From Baylisascaris procyonis (taxonomy: Eukaryota; Nematoda; Chromadorea; Rhabditida; Ascarididae), in NCBI GenBank assembly GCA_037389465.1, contig JAZARR010000153.1, forward strand, positions 8,078,501-8,142,500: 64,000 bases of DNA, given 5' to 3'. The notes beneath the pieces are model-generated. The model made no database searches. It was given only the letters and a program-made list of their open reading frames with translations, and was not told the origin of the DNA. The position numbers and the translations under genes were made by a program. Positions 35,601 to 47,795 of this stretch are shown here, one piece after another (the first letter of the stretch is position 1; every line of letters starts with the position of its first letter).

Positions 35601-38600
35601 TGTTGTCTACCTTGTTACCCAAGGGAAAAGGAGAAGGGATACTAAGTCAGAGACACAGGGATGGTGACTTGAAAAAGGAACTAAATATAAATGAAAACAT
35701 GAACTCTTATTTCTCAGATCGAATAGTCCCATCTCGCCACGCGTATTACCGGCAACGATATGCATCGGCGAATGGCATAGGGACATTGCCGTTAACGGTT
35801 CTTCTAGCCATTCCATCTCTTTTACCGGTCGCCGTTGAGCACGTGGATCGTAGATTCGAATCTGTAAACTTACTTTTCTAATAATCCTCACAATCTTAAT
35901 GTTACAGTAATCTCCTGTAGACTCAGTTTTACCATATCTCAAGCTACCAGCCCATTACTTGAAACCTGAACTTTTAAAAATGAAATTCGGTGCTGCATTT
36001 TACTTGCTAGTTATCCATCAATGATGTTTGTTTTGACTAGCATCCAGTAATTTACATAAGCAGGGGATTATAATATGCCGTCTTAGATAATTTTCTAAAT
36101 GGTGGTCAACGACGAAATCCAAGCGACGAATCGATTAATACAATCGTTCTATGACACTCCATAATTCAAAGGCAATTTCATGAAAGTTTTCTAAAGTAAA
36201 CTGCAATCCAAACGGCGATTGCTAAAAAAAATTCTATTAAATAAACAAGTCAACTCAACAGAAAGAGATAAACATTTGAGGTTTAACGGTTGAATGTTGA
36301 TTCTAAGAAAGGTATCCCTACCTGATATTTGCCTGTAGTTGTGACGATATTCTGCGATTCAGGTATGAAACGTATATCGGTATCCCATATGGGTACTCGT
36401 AACTGAAGATTATCGGGTCGAACCTAAATAAAATAAAATATTTAATTTAGTTTTTGCAAAAGAAAATACCTTTTATATCACCAATCTAACAAAGTTTCCG
36501 CATATCAATGTTCTTAACTCATCACCCTTCATACTTAATAAGCAAATGACAACAATTCAAGGCCAACAGCTGTCAATAACGGTAAAAGCGATGCATACAT
36601 TTTTAGCAGTGAATGTTTTCTGTCCAACGTGAACATCCCATATTTTAAGTGGATTCTCATTGCCACCGGTTGCATATTGTCCTTCAATAGTATTATTGCC
36701 AACCATTACCAATAGGTTGTTACCAGCGTTCAATTCGGAGATCATTTCACCGTTATTCTTCCATACACGTAATTCACCTGATTCAACAGCCGATACGATT
36801 GAACCACTAAAAAATGAAGAAAAAAAACTTTTAATTTCAAAAAAAAGTTCTATAGCAAGTTTCATGAATCTACTTCTTTAAAAAGAGATGACCAATAAAG
36901 GAGATGAAAGTTAACCCATTGCATCCTTAGCGAAATCAATCCATCATACAGCTCTATAATAACTTTTTCTATTCGTTACAAGCACATTTTAGTGTGTTGA
37001 ATATATACTTTGCACAATTCGAAAAATCACAATTACTGCATTTGCATTTTCTTGTCTTCTCCAACTTTGCATGAGATGCTGGGATACATATCAAATTTGG
37101 CCAAGGATACGACCGACCAAAGAGTAGCTTATTTCGAGCAAAAACCTAAAAAATTTTTACAAAAATTAAAAAAAATGCCACCTACAAAGAAGAGTTAAAA
37201 ATGAATAGTACTGAAATATCTATATAATATAATGAAATAAAATAAAGAAACAAACACACTTATTTGTAGTATGAATTCCTCTCACTGCACCATTACCTCC
37301 ATCGAGTTTAAATAATGACGTATAGGTGTTGTCGATTGAATCATATAATTTTAGATGTCGATCCATTTGAGCGGTTAGAAGCTCAGTCTATAGAAAAGAA
37401 ATATTTCAATTCGTACAGGACAATTTGCTGATAAAAGAACATTATTTCATGTCTTTATTATTTAACGCCTATCTTTATTGATCTATATCACTAATCAAAA
37501 CGTATTTAAGCTTTTGATTTTTCGATTTTTAGTATAATAAATTTTGCTAAGTTTGTTTATAATATAGTTCAGGAAAAATGGGCATTTCAATAAGTGATTT
37601 ATAATGAAGCAATAAAAAAAAGTGATGAAAATAATGATAGTTTTAGTAATTGCGCCTAAAATTATTCAAAACTATAGACACTGCGCCAAATTTTGGGGAA
37701 AGATTCAACGAAGACCACCCAACGAAAACGGAGGACAGACGGATGCGCGTAGGTACATTTAGAATCCTTTGAACAATCAACAAACTCTCTACATGACATT
37801 TGATTCTAGATTGCTTGTCATAGGGAAAGTAAAATATTGCACTGCGATTTCTCTTGCTGCCTTTAGCAATCTTGAGCAATAAAAGAAGGGAAAATGAGAG
37901 TTTTAAATAGACATCCCCAACTCAATCCCACTACCTTGCTAGATTTGACTTACAGGTAACTGTAATACAGTAGGTTCAAACCTCAACAGTATGAAGTAAT
38001 AAACTGCGAAATGGCTCAATTGGCAACACACTGGATCAGCAGCTATCCAAGACAATCAATTATATTCAACGAATAAGTTAACTAGCTATGGAGCTGAATT
38101 TTATCTTACTTGGAGCCGAATTCATGTCTTCACCTGTCCTCAGTCTGTCTTATCAATATAACTGTAAAAGTGTCAAATAAAATAATGGATCAATCAAATG
38201 AAAAAAAAACATACTTGATTTTGATTAGCCCAACACATACTCGTTATTTCATCCGATTTCGGCTTGAGAGTATTCACCGTATTCATATTTTTGAATGTAC
38301 CATCACGAAGCATTACACCTTAAAGCATCATCAGTTATGTATTGAAATCTCTTAACATCTTTGTTACCATCTAATGCAGCAGATTTATACGTTTATAGGA
38401 CTTAAAAAGTGAACTACAGCAGCCGATATTCTAATAGTTGTTTAAAATTTAGCTCAAGCTCCTCCAGCAAGCTCCGGAACTCAGAAATCAACTCAATCTT
38501 GCCAACAACTTCCGGATCTATGAAGCGGTAGAACCGTATGATTTGGTGATTGCAAGATATGCATTATGCAATCATTTATATCTATGTCAAAAGGAATTCC

Positions 38601-39010
38601 CACACTATCAACGCTTTCATTTCCTTCCCACACACGATACAGAGGCTATATCCTTGATTATATCACATCGTAGCGATTAAACGGTTGCGGATTTCAATTA
38701 GGGATTAAACGGTTGCGGATTTCAATTAGGGATTAAACGGTTGCGGATTTCAATTAGGGATTAAACGGTTGCGGATTTCAATTAGGGATTAAACGGTTGC
38801 GGATTTCAATTAGGGACAGCATGGATAAAAATTTTGTCATCGAACAAAAACAACGAACATCAACTAAACGAATATCGATGGGAACAATTCATTGCCCTCT
38901 CCTCTCCTAGGAATGTACAACAGTAAGAATTTATGAGAAGCAAAATTATATGAATAATGTAGAGGTTTACCTTTTAGCGCCCCTGTAGACGCACCAACAA
39001 AACAATCCAT
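32698..39010 (-). CDS. WDR74: WD repeat-containing protein 74 orthologue (NSA1), 470 aa
   Basis: Ribosome-assembly WD40 protein, in other eukaryotes bound to pre-60S particles in the nucleolus with the AAA ATPase NVL. Ten exons, all in phase: 38971-39010, 38215-38318, 37260-37387, 36599-36806, 36322-36423, 35705-35861, 34910-35052, 33832-33951, 33223-33333, 32698-32997. The order matches WDR74: N-terminal FVGASTGALKG, then SGELRVW, TGGNENPLKIWD, LRVPIWDTDI, RIYDPRAQRRPV, AGNTRGEMGLFDLR, FTGSVRGIDAHPS, ASCSIDRFVRLHD, and VYCKARLNKILL at the end of the propeller. An acidic segment with DSDDASTSEDDEALWNDM is followed by a long Lys/Arg/Glu tail with nuclear-localisation-type clusters. Length is like other WDR74 proteins with a longer tail. 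Introns hold a 28-bp minisatellite and a GC-rich insertion. Confidence 0.93.
35095..35680. other. GC-richer insertion within a WDR74 intron
   Basis: Most of the intron between exons 34910-35052 and 35705-35861 is richer in G and C than its neighbours and has short open stretches in several plus frames (35121-35303, 35482-35667). It reads like a decayed transposable element, but no domain, terminal repeat or target duplication was recognised. Confidence 0.35.
38675..38816. repeat. 28-bp minisatellite, 5 perfect copies
   Basis: Unit ATTAAACGGTTGCGGATTTC plus AATTAGGG, five virtually identical copies in intron 1 of WDR74. Identity between copies points to a recent expansion. Confidence 0.97.
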
Positions 39011-39549
39011 CGACTTTTTTCTTTCACTTCGTTCAGAGTAGATTTGAGAACTAAATCAAAGAAAAAAAAATTATTAATACTATTTTTAACACTTATAAGC
39101 AGTTGCAATCTAGTCTATAGCAAACGTTCAATATAATCACTTATACCAGTCAGCTTTTTTTTCCCCATAAAATAAGCGATCGAAAGATTTTAATAAAATC
39201 CAGAAAAAAATTTTTTTAACTCTTGTATCCGACCATTTTTAAGACGAAATTTGCATACGCAAATCAATCACCGCATTCCACATCACTAATTCATTCAGAA
39301 TCCAGACGACTGGAGCGAAAAGTGCTATTATAGACCTAGAAAATTTTTTCCTCGCTACAGCCTTTCGACTCCGGAGTCGAAACTATCGAACAAATGGACG
39401 CATACACTCATACACACCAAACGTACGTCATTGCAAATACAGTAAAAGGGCATCAGAGAGATATACTAAAAAACTAAATCCCAGCATATGGCTGTTAAAG
39501 CTCTTTAATAACAACACAAATCAGGGAATAAGGTCTTCTAAATGACGCG

Positions 39550-40020
39550 TATTCCAGAGAAAGGTGGAAAACGACGCCGTTGGATTTGGGTAAAACCTGG
39601 TCCAGGACTCAAGCGCTCACCGCATGGAGATGGAGTAAACCATACCGCGTGTGGATGAAAGATGCCTGCCTTACCACGACTGGATAAAATCCACTCTCAT
39701 ATGGTTCCCGATGAGACCGGCCGGCATCCCTCGAAGTTCCCGTAGTGGCAAGGACGGGGTCCCGATTGAGCCAGGTCAGTCTTATCTTACCTTAGTGATC
39801 ATGCAAAGGCTTATAATCGAAGCACAGGAGATTACATCCAAATAAACAAAAAGCGCATAAGATCTCTGCCGAAACAAATGTGGGGAATCCTGGCAAGAGC
39901 ATAGATTCCTCTACTTCCGTGGCAAAACGACCATTGCATAACCTGACAATGCTTGTCCTTATCTGCGTCATGCATGAGACCGATCAGACGTATGTGGGTA
40001 CTTCCAACCGATCATGTCAT
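39550..40020. mobile_element. GC-rich fossil insertion, class unknown
   Basis: About 470 bp of distinctly higher GC. Broken plus-strand reading frames contain protein-like pieces (for example around 39651-39845) interrupted by stops, as in an old transposable element. No reverse transcriptase or transposase motif could be read. Confidence 0.35.
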
Positions 40021-40898
40021 TAAAAAAAACTATTATTCAAAGAAAGATATATAGTTTGGAATAAATTATACCAATCCATTGGTTGGGCTCCTCTACCTAT
40101 TTTTTCTTCCGTTCTTACCTGTATAGTTAATGAAACGTTAAGTGATATAAATAACTTAATTCAATTTTATTTTCTCCGTCGAATGGTTTTCCATTTCTAT
40201 GTTGTAGTTACTCTCACCGATCATTATTGAATTCCATTTCTTACTCTTACCGTCTCATTTAATTACCATTCATTATCGCTCATTACTGTATAACTCTTAC
40301 CGTATGGAGAATTCCCACGGTGATACTATGACTATGGAAGCATAAGGAAATGCCTAAGAAATTAGTTGAGAATATCCAAGCCTACATTTGGCAGAAACAA
40401 CCTTTCGAACTTTTCTTTCGATTTGTTTGTTTTTTTTTTTTTTTTAATGACGTGATAACCAAAACAATGGTATATTATGTATGCTTTCGTTTGTATAATC
40501 TAAATACAATCTACTGATGACTTATTTAAAGGAAGTCATCAGAATGCTTCCAAATAAAATTAGTTTTATTAATTATTCACTGCAAGAAATATAATTGAGT
40601 GCGGAAAATTTCAAAGAAATTAAATAAAATAAAAAAAAATTTTTTTAATTCACATTAAACGTTTTTTTATAAATTATGAAATTATTTCCCAAATAAAGAA
40701 CAAATAGTAATAATTAGTTGAAATATTAGAAATATTCCACAGCAAAATTAGACCATTTAAAATATTTGCAAGATGGACAAACGAATAAATATATATCGTG
40801 TAAATCATCGATAATGCTAAGACAAGACTTGTAGCATACATGTTTCCCATGGTGATAGATGCTTATATAAGGAAAGGATTGACGTTAGAGGTTTCACC

Positions 40899-40911
40899 TG
40901 ACCTTTGACCT
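40899..40911. promoter_or_regulatory. Perfect DR1 nuclear-receptor-like site
   Basis: TGACCTTTGACCT, which on the other strand is AGGTCA-A-AGGTCA, the classical DR1 recognised by HNF4/RXR-type receptors. It lies 1.9 kb upstream of the WDR74 start and 0.4 kb beyond the F-box stop codon. Function is inferred. Confidence 0.5.
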
Positions 40912-41338
40912 TTGATTCTGCAGCATATTCAGTTAAGCGACTACAGTTGTCAACCAATGAACAAATAATTCACCAACTCTGGTCTGTAGAAATATTTCCG
41001 TGTCAAGCACTGTCATATGCCTCACAGATAACGCGGTATTGATCCCAGAAGAAATAACAAAACCAATTGCTTATACTACTTTCCTTTGATCTGAAGATTT
41101 AATTCAAAACACAGCTATCACCCCATATTACCTTGGAAAGCAATCGTCTCCCTCACCGCATAATCATTCAGGTGGATTTTTGAGTATACCTGTAAGTGAA
41201 TTTCTACCTGCAGGTAGCATATCTACAAAGACCATAAGAAGGAAATTTCTTTCCTTCACGACAAGGAAAATGCGCAACTTAGAAGCGGTTAGACTGAAGC
41301 ATAGATAATTTGAAGCAGTGACAAGCATTCATCGATAT

Positions 41339-44300
41339 TTACTTGTTACATTCTAATCGCATATGTAATGGCGGTGAATTTACACTATAGCGTATAATAA
41401 TGGCTAATTTATTCGCTTCCGATTCGACGATAATAGCTCGATCACCAATTGAACGTAACGTAATCAATGCTTCGGTTATCTCGATATCCACTTTACCGAA
41501 ATTCCATAAAATTGACAAACGTCGAAACGAAGAACCTCCCTCTTCACATCGATAACAATATAGAAAATAACTCTACAATAAGGCAACATTTAATTTAATA
41601 ATTTAATTTTAATTGTTTTTAAAATTTTTTCTTAATATTTTAATTTATTTTTAATTTAATTTATCTACAATAATTTAATTTTATTAGCAACAGGAAATAT
41701 TTATTAAGGCAACGAACAATTTTGTGTGTATTAAGGATACGTTGGAATTTTTTGGATGATTGGAACTTCAAAGGAATGAACAAATTGTGCCATCTGAAAG
41801 AATTTCGATTCTTCTTTTACAATCGAATTTTTAGAAAAAAAGACAAAATAAAGAAACAGAATTAAAAATTTTTATTCAATTTTTCATAAAAAATCACTAA
41901 AATATCAAAAAATTTATCCAACGAGAGCAGTTCTCATAAATAAACCGCTCTCTTTTGCTTCAAACGTGATATTAGATATAAGAATCGACGTACCTCAATC
42001 ATTAAACCAATACCGATAATATCGAAGGAACTTTTCACGTTATGAAAGACGATTGACGATGGCCATGTCAACGTTGCCGACCAATGACGTAAAGTGTCGT
42101 TGGTGAGTAATGGAAGACTGCAAAAAGCTTATTTCTTCCTCAATAAGGACAGCATCCATTTTAGTTTTAACATAGATTTAGCGGTAAAGGTTAGCGAAAC
42201 GTATTGCTAATCTAGTGATCAATTGACTAGCAGTAAGTTAAAACCAGCAGAGAACATAGAGTAGTCTTTGTATAGTACTAGAGGTCACTACCAACATATA
42301 AGCGTCCATCGCTAAACGTCTACTATATTCTTTGATATTCCCGAATTGCTTAATTTGCATACTGTAATGGTAAATAATCAATTGATTAATTTGCATATTA
42401 CAATGGTAAATAATCAGCTGCTTAATTTGCATATCACAATGGTAAATAATCAACTGATTAATTTACATATTACAATAGTAAATAATCAACTGCTTAATTT
42501 GCATATTACAATTGTAAATAATCAAATTAAATAATGACTTCAATCTCACTATTTACATTAAGAGTTCTTCCGCTTTATAATTTAAATGAGCCATCAACAA
42601 GCAATAAACTATATGAAGTACTTCGAAGAGTGAGTCGCAGTGTGGTATTGCTTCTAGATCTTATGCGATCATTGATCTTATTTCTATTGCGCTTTGATCG
42701 ATATTTCGATATCTTACATTATTTTTGAAGCATCTTAGAAAATCTTTTATGTTCCGCAATCAACAAAACTAATAAAATATGTGACTAAACGTTACCTAAG
42801 CCTATATCGCTCAACATTTGCATTGATATAACAAATCAATAAACAATATTTAAATATGCAAATAGATATGCAAATCTTTTAGATGAAATAAACGAACTGC
42901 TGTAGAATATCAAATCGAATAGTGATAAAATCTAATTGAATGTTATTTTTGAAGAGATCATCGCCGATCAATTGAGCATCTTCTAATTCACAGAGCAATA
43001 TTGTCAACTCATTTACGCGCATTCGACGTATAAATGCAACAAATTCGTCATATCTAAAAAAAAAAAATTTAATTGTATTTCCAATATTCATTCATAAATT
43101 TTCAACCTTCTTTTTCGTATTTAAAATCATTCAAATACGTCGAATTTCTTGCAAAATTTCAAAGTTTTTATTCAACCATCTCTAAATTAAGAAGCAATAA
43201 ACGCAGAGATAATCATCAGGAGCTGATACATTGCTACCAATATCCTCCACATTTTTAAGTGGACAAATAAGTGCAAATAAACATGTTGGTGAATTCGAGA
43301 AGAATGTTGCATAAAAAAATAAATAATAAAATTTATAGTAATTTAGAATTTTCTTCAATATGATATTCGATTGTAAGATGTGGAATAACTGCTAGAATAT
43401 AAACGTGATAAGCTCTCTTCATTTTATCCCATTGTATAAATTAATTAAGCTTATATTCAATAATAACTTCTATAGTACACCAATGTGTTTTGCCTAAGAA
43501 GCCATCCGGTTGTATAAGTTTTTAAACAAAGAAAAATTATTTCTAGACTGCATTAAAAGAAAAAAAAGAGCCAAAGAGCATAAAAAGCTTCAGTCTGTTG
43601 GAATTTTAAAAGGGAATAGGATACTGATCCAATCAGTTTAATAGAATTTTTAGGTTATTTTTATATTATATAGCCAAACAGATTTGAATCATAATAGTTG
43701 TTCGTTTTTCCGAAATTATCATTTAGTACAATATTCTAAGTGTAGAAAAAAATAGCTGCATTATCAAAAAGTGATTATGAATAGTATAACGAATAGTGTG
43801 TAGCAGCAGAAATCATGCGATTTTACCCTCAACTTTCGAGTTCGGAAGATAGTACTTACCGAGTACTGATAGTGCAATCAATGAACTCCAGACGACGTAG
43901 TGGACCTTTGAATGATCGTTGAAGCGAGTGACGAAGGCTATGATCGAAACGAGTATGCTCAATACAGAGACAATCACTGAGAATTATGTGCCGTAATGCG
44001 CTATCCAAATATATATGCTGCAATTTATTCAAATTTTATCATCAATCATTTATGCGGTATATTAGGTAAGTCCATTTTAGTACAGCATTACTCCAATACG
44101 GCTAAAGTTTATGATTGACCAACTTCACCATTGACCAAATCAATCAACTCTCTATAATATAGCACATAAAAATAGACATCAATTAGAACATCAGTTAGAA
44201 TATTTATTCTTCGTACATTGAATAACGATAAGTGTTGAATCGATGAAATTGTTGCCTACATAAAATTTTTGAAAATTAGGGATTTGCACTACTCAACTTA

Positions 44301-46488
44301 GTTAGCGTTGCATCCAACTACACATCGAGATCCTCCAACATCAATAAATATGAAGGGTATTTTTGTGGGAAAAGTGTAGCTTACCTTTAGTGAGAATTCC
44401 CAAACGGGTTCACAAGAAATGGTACCATCGAATTCATCATTATCAATGAAACATGGATGATCGTGGAAGTTCTTGTCGAAATTGAGTTCTCCATTTGGAA
44501 GACCATAGATCGTCATTCCTTGAATTGGTTTTTTTGCAAGAACTTCATAATGCCTCTGAAATGATAACATCGCCGACTCAACGAAGAATTCTTTGATTGA
44601 GAAATGTTTTGGATTTCTGTTTTGCATTTCCACAAATCTCATAGCGATTGCAACGATTTTTGAAGGAAATAAACTCTCCATTACTAAACAGGCTCAGGAG
44701 TCTGATTGAGAACCAAGCGCGGAATGCGACAAATCTTACAGAACTCGCTGACGCAGGTGGGGGTCGAACCTGAGTACTATCTCATAAAACCGCCTTGGCC
44801 GACGTATATCATAGCAATTACAACCGATTTTTTGAGGAACTCAATTCTCCATGGCTAGAGAGGGTTCCGAGTCTGATTGAGAATCAAGCGCGGGATGTCA
44901 CAAATCTTACAAAACTCGCTGGCGCTACTGGGGGTCGAACTCCTCACCTTCTGGTCAGGGGTCCGACGCCTTACCTATCAGGCCACACCTGCCACGCATG
45001 CCAATACCATTTGCGCATCAGTATAGCTGAACTTTTGACGAATGTATGCTATGCGCTGGATTATTGGAAACATGAAGCTGTTTTTCTTTCTTTCGTATTC
45101 TTTTTTCCCCAAAGACTTTGAACTACGGTCTTACTTCATTTTCCGTTGGTTACAGTGTGATGATTGGTCGATACTATTCTTACATGTTGATTATGCTATG
45201 TATTAGGTGGTCGCTTGGCTTTAATGAAATGTAAGAACTGTTGTGTGATATTAGTATGGTTATATCGATATTTCTATCTCAACGATAGATTTTTTTGTAT
45301 TTCTTGTATTTTTGTATGTACAACGATATTGTATTTCTCAACGATAATTGTATAACTCGGCTTTTGTCAGCCTCTTTTATTTCTTATCGGTAATACCTAC
45401 TGTATTGTTAGCCTTCGGCTATCTTTCTTGCATTCCGCGGTGCTTGCCTTCGCGATCGGCAAATCGTACTTATAGCCTCTGGGAAAAACTTACTTTTGAT
45501 GAGGCATTTATGATCGTAATGGTCCCTCCCACCTCCCCTATTTGCTGACTTTCGATGTTTCTATAGACGCTCCTCATCGAATTTCATCGCTAAGTAGCGG
45601 CGCAGTGTTTTGAGGGTATCATTTTATGCCCTTTTTTAAAATCTCCGAAGCGTACTGCGATCTCTAATGCCCGACATTTTAATTTGTTATATTTTGTTAA
45701 GAATCTGCACATTAAAAGAAGAAGATAGAGCGGAAAAAATACTGTAGACGGTAGAAGCTACAAAAATAAGCCTTTAGAGTGAAATGTTATAAAGAATGTA
45801 ACATCGATATGAGCCAACAATCATTGATATCATAAAGAATGCGCATGATGAACAAACGAAATGCAGTAGAATGGAGACCCTATCAACATTGTTGTCATAC
45901 CTGATAATAACAATATTTCTGAAAATTACTTCCTTATGAATCAAGTTCTCAGAGCATAATAAAGCGATGTGCAAAAACTGCGTTGATATGCAAAATGACT
46001 GAAAATATTGCAATTATTTGTCAGATTTTTCATAGTTCATTCAAAGCTGATCACATGTGAATGAAATCTGCAGTCTTTAAAATTTGCATAGAAATTCTCT
46101 CGAGTGTTTTTATTATATTAGATATAATAGTTAGTCGAAGAATCTACATAGAATATCATTGTATATAGGTTTTGATATTTGCATTTGCACTAAACGCTTA
46201 CTTGAACGATCCTATTAAGATGTCTATTAACGAGTCGAATACAACACAATTCATTGATGTTCAACAGCCGTAGAATTTGTAAAGTACATGTATCGGGCAA
46301 ATCATCGATCGTCCTTATGTGAAGTTTGGCCGAATGAAAAGCACTCGATGTGCATGGAATCGCAACCTTAAAGATGAAAATACACGTTGATTATTTCGCC
46401 TCGAAATTGACTATTTAATAAAACAAATTTCTTCAAGACTTCATAACTTAATTCCGCTTATTCACCACTTACGATGTAGGGTGCGATG

Positions 46489-46550
<62 letters not shown>

Positions 46551-46864
46551 CTAAGCCTAATAGATAGTTTAAATTTGTTATTTGTTTGCGTAATAAAGGG
46601 ATTTACTATGGGATTATGGGCATCGGAATGATTGACGTCGATCATAGTAGTATCAAGTGAGTAGCGATCGGTATATTCATTGGGTTGGGCATGTATCTCC
46701 GATGTTAATGAGCGACGTTTCAATTCGCTGAATAATCCACCATGTCGTAAAAATTTTATCGTCATTCTCGGATAATTCCTTCTTAAAATAATAGTAAATT
46801 TTAGCGTTATTCGTTGAGCACGCTTCACACTATAATTATATCGGCATTTATAGAAATTGCACAT
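41339..46864 (-). CDS. F-box protein, possibly with degenerate leucine-rich repeats (453 aa)
   Basis: Substrate adaptor expected to join SKP1 in an SCF ubiquitin ligase. Eight exons keep frame: 46607-46864, 46202-46366, 45901-45998, 44385-44553, 43860-44017, 42898-43053, 41994-42117, 41339-41572. The F-box sits at about residues 105-145: IDDLPDTCTLQILRLL, then L-C-C-I-R-L-V-N-R-H, the usual LP...IL..L......R.V spacing. Downstream segments such as LRHIILSDCLCIEH and LRRLEFIDCTIS look like irregular leucine-rich repeats. The substrate cannot be guessed. The start is the first ATG of an open exon (AAAATG context). The donor at 46606 is preferred because it keeps phase; it leaves the adjoining (TA)n tract in the intron. 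The acceptor of exon 44385-44553 could shift by a few bases. Confidence 0.82.
42358..42532. repeat. 36-bp minisatellite, about 5 copies, each with TTTGCAT or TTTACAT
   Basis: Unit GGTAAATAATCAACTGATTA plus ATTTGCATATTACAAT. Intron between exons 41994-42117 and 42898-43053 of the F-box gene. Most copies contain the octamer ATTTGCAT. Confidence 0.93.
44641..44992 (-). repeat. Tandem pair of tRNA-derived repeats
   Basis: 44641-44771 and 44811-44942 align over about 130 bp (shared blocks GAGTCTGATTGAGAA, AAATCTTACA, AACTCGCTG, GGGGGTCGAAC). Each runs into tRNA-like sequence on the minus strand; the second is clearer, with TGGCCTGATAGGTAAGGCG (A box) and GAGTTCGACCCC (B box) in 44922-44992. The pair lies in an intron of the F-box gene. 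This looks like a SINE family with a tRNA head, present here as a 170-bp-spaced direct duplication. Confidence 0.6.
46493..46545. repeat. (TA)n microsatellite
   Basis: TA tract in intron 1 of the F-box gene, next to exon 1. If the intron were retained it would add a Tyr-Ile repeat. Confidence 0.95.
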
Positions 46865-47069
46865 TTTTTTGAATGATCCTTTCTGCTAGCATCAAAGTGA
46901 AAAACTACTTTATTTACTTCCCCCTTTCTTATCCTTCAAATAAAAGAGAAGGATTTTCACTTTTCTTCTTGCCTCTTGAGAATGGATTTAAAAATAATTA
47001 TAAGCGAGGATAGAACAATTTGGGGAATAGCAAATAGAATTACAGCAATATAGTTAAGAGTAGGAGCGA

Positions 47070-47190
47070 ATGCAAAGATATATGACAGGACGAATGCAAG
47101 GATATTTGGCAGGACGAATGCAAGGATATGTGACAGGACGAATGCAAGGATATATGACAGGACGAATGCAAGGATATGTGACAGGACGAA
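47070..47190. repeat. 24-bp minisatellite, about 5 copies
   Basis: Unit AGGACGAATGCAAGGATATG plus TGAC with small variants. Intergenic, 0.2 kb upstream of the F-box gene start. Confidence 0.93.
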
Positions 47191-47746
47191 GTAGCTGGAT
47201 AAGTAGCTGGAAGAATATTAGCGAAAGAAATTGCAGTGGAATTTATGCTAAGCGAAGAATCCAAATTTCCTGATATGCTCGTCGAGAATCTAAATCAAAA
47301 TAGATTCTGAAGGAGTGCACTAGGAAATCAGAATAGCGTCATATCGAGAAAAGGGACGAAAGAAACGGAAAGAAACTCTAATCAATCATAATAAATATTG
47401 TCGCAAAAAAAACACTTATTAAAAATAATCTTATAGGAAGAAAACTAAAGCCTCAATTTTACCACTAAGAAACTATACGCATTGTAATACAATAGAGATT
47501 GCATACGGTTCAAGTATTGCAACAAATTTGCACACTATTTCATCTGTAATTTAGAGACCGAAAACTTACTCCTTGATCTTTGATCTTCACTCGAAAAGCT
47601 TCCTACTTTCCAAGTCATTTCAGATTTTTAGTGAATAAACGAAACGATTTAATTTCTACGTAAGGAGTATTTGACAAATCAATCGTTCTAGCCTTAAAAT
47701 CATCTGCATAGAAAAATAGCGATTGCCTCTATCCACTGATCGCCTT

Positions 47747-47795
47747 GACCAGTGGTCGAATATGTGACCACTGGTCAAATATGTGACCAGTGGTC
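47747..47795. promoter_or_regulatory. Three GACCA-N-TGGTC palindromes at 19-bp period
   Basis: Copies at 47747-47757, 47766-47776 and 47785-47795. Each is an 11-bp interrupted palindrome, separated by GAATATGT/AAATATGT. The layout resembles an array of sites for a dimeric DNA-binding protein; which protein is unknown. Confidence 0.5.

Larger units (their letters stand above)
39011..41338. other. Intergenic region upstream of WDR74
   Basis: Between the start of WDR74 (-) and the 3' end of the F-box gene (-). It contains the GC-rich block 39550-40020, otherwise AT-rich sequence, and a DR1 element at 40899-40911. No exon was found. Confidence 0.6.

Noticed and set aside
44795..45121. 108-codon plus-strand ORF across the tandem repeat
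   Set aside because: It lies within the tRNA-derived duplication and an intron of the F-box gene; no splice or domain support.
46202..46366. Leucine-rich exon read as a membrane segment
   Set aside because: The LP...IL..L spacing and charged residues fit an F-box, not a transmembrane helix.
46469..46606. Extension of the F-box first exon through the TA tract (Tyr-Ile repeat)
   Set aside because: The donor beyond the tract would leave two bases, which does not fit the next exon; the donor at 46606 (CATA/GTAAAT) keeps phase.
47040..47273. ORFs with HISLHSSC or RMQGYVTG repeats
   Set aside because: Translation of the 24-bp intergenic minisatellite.
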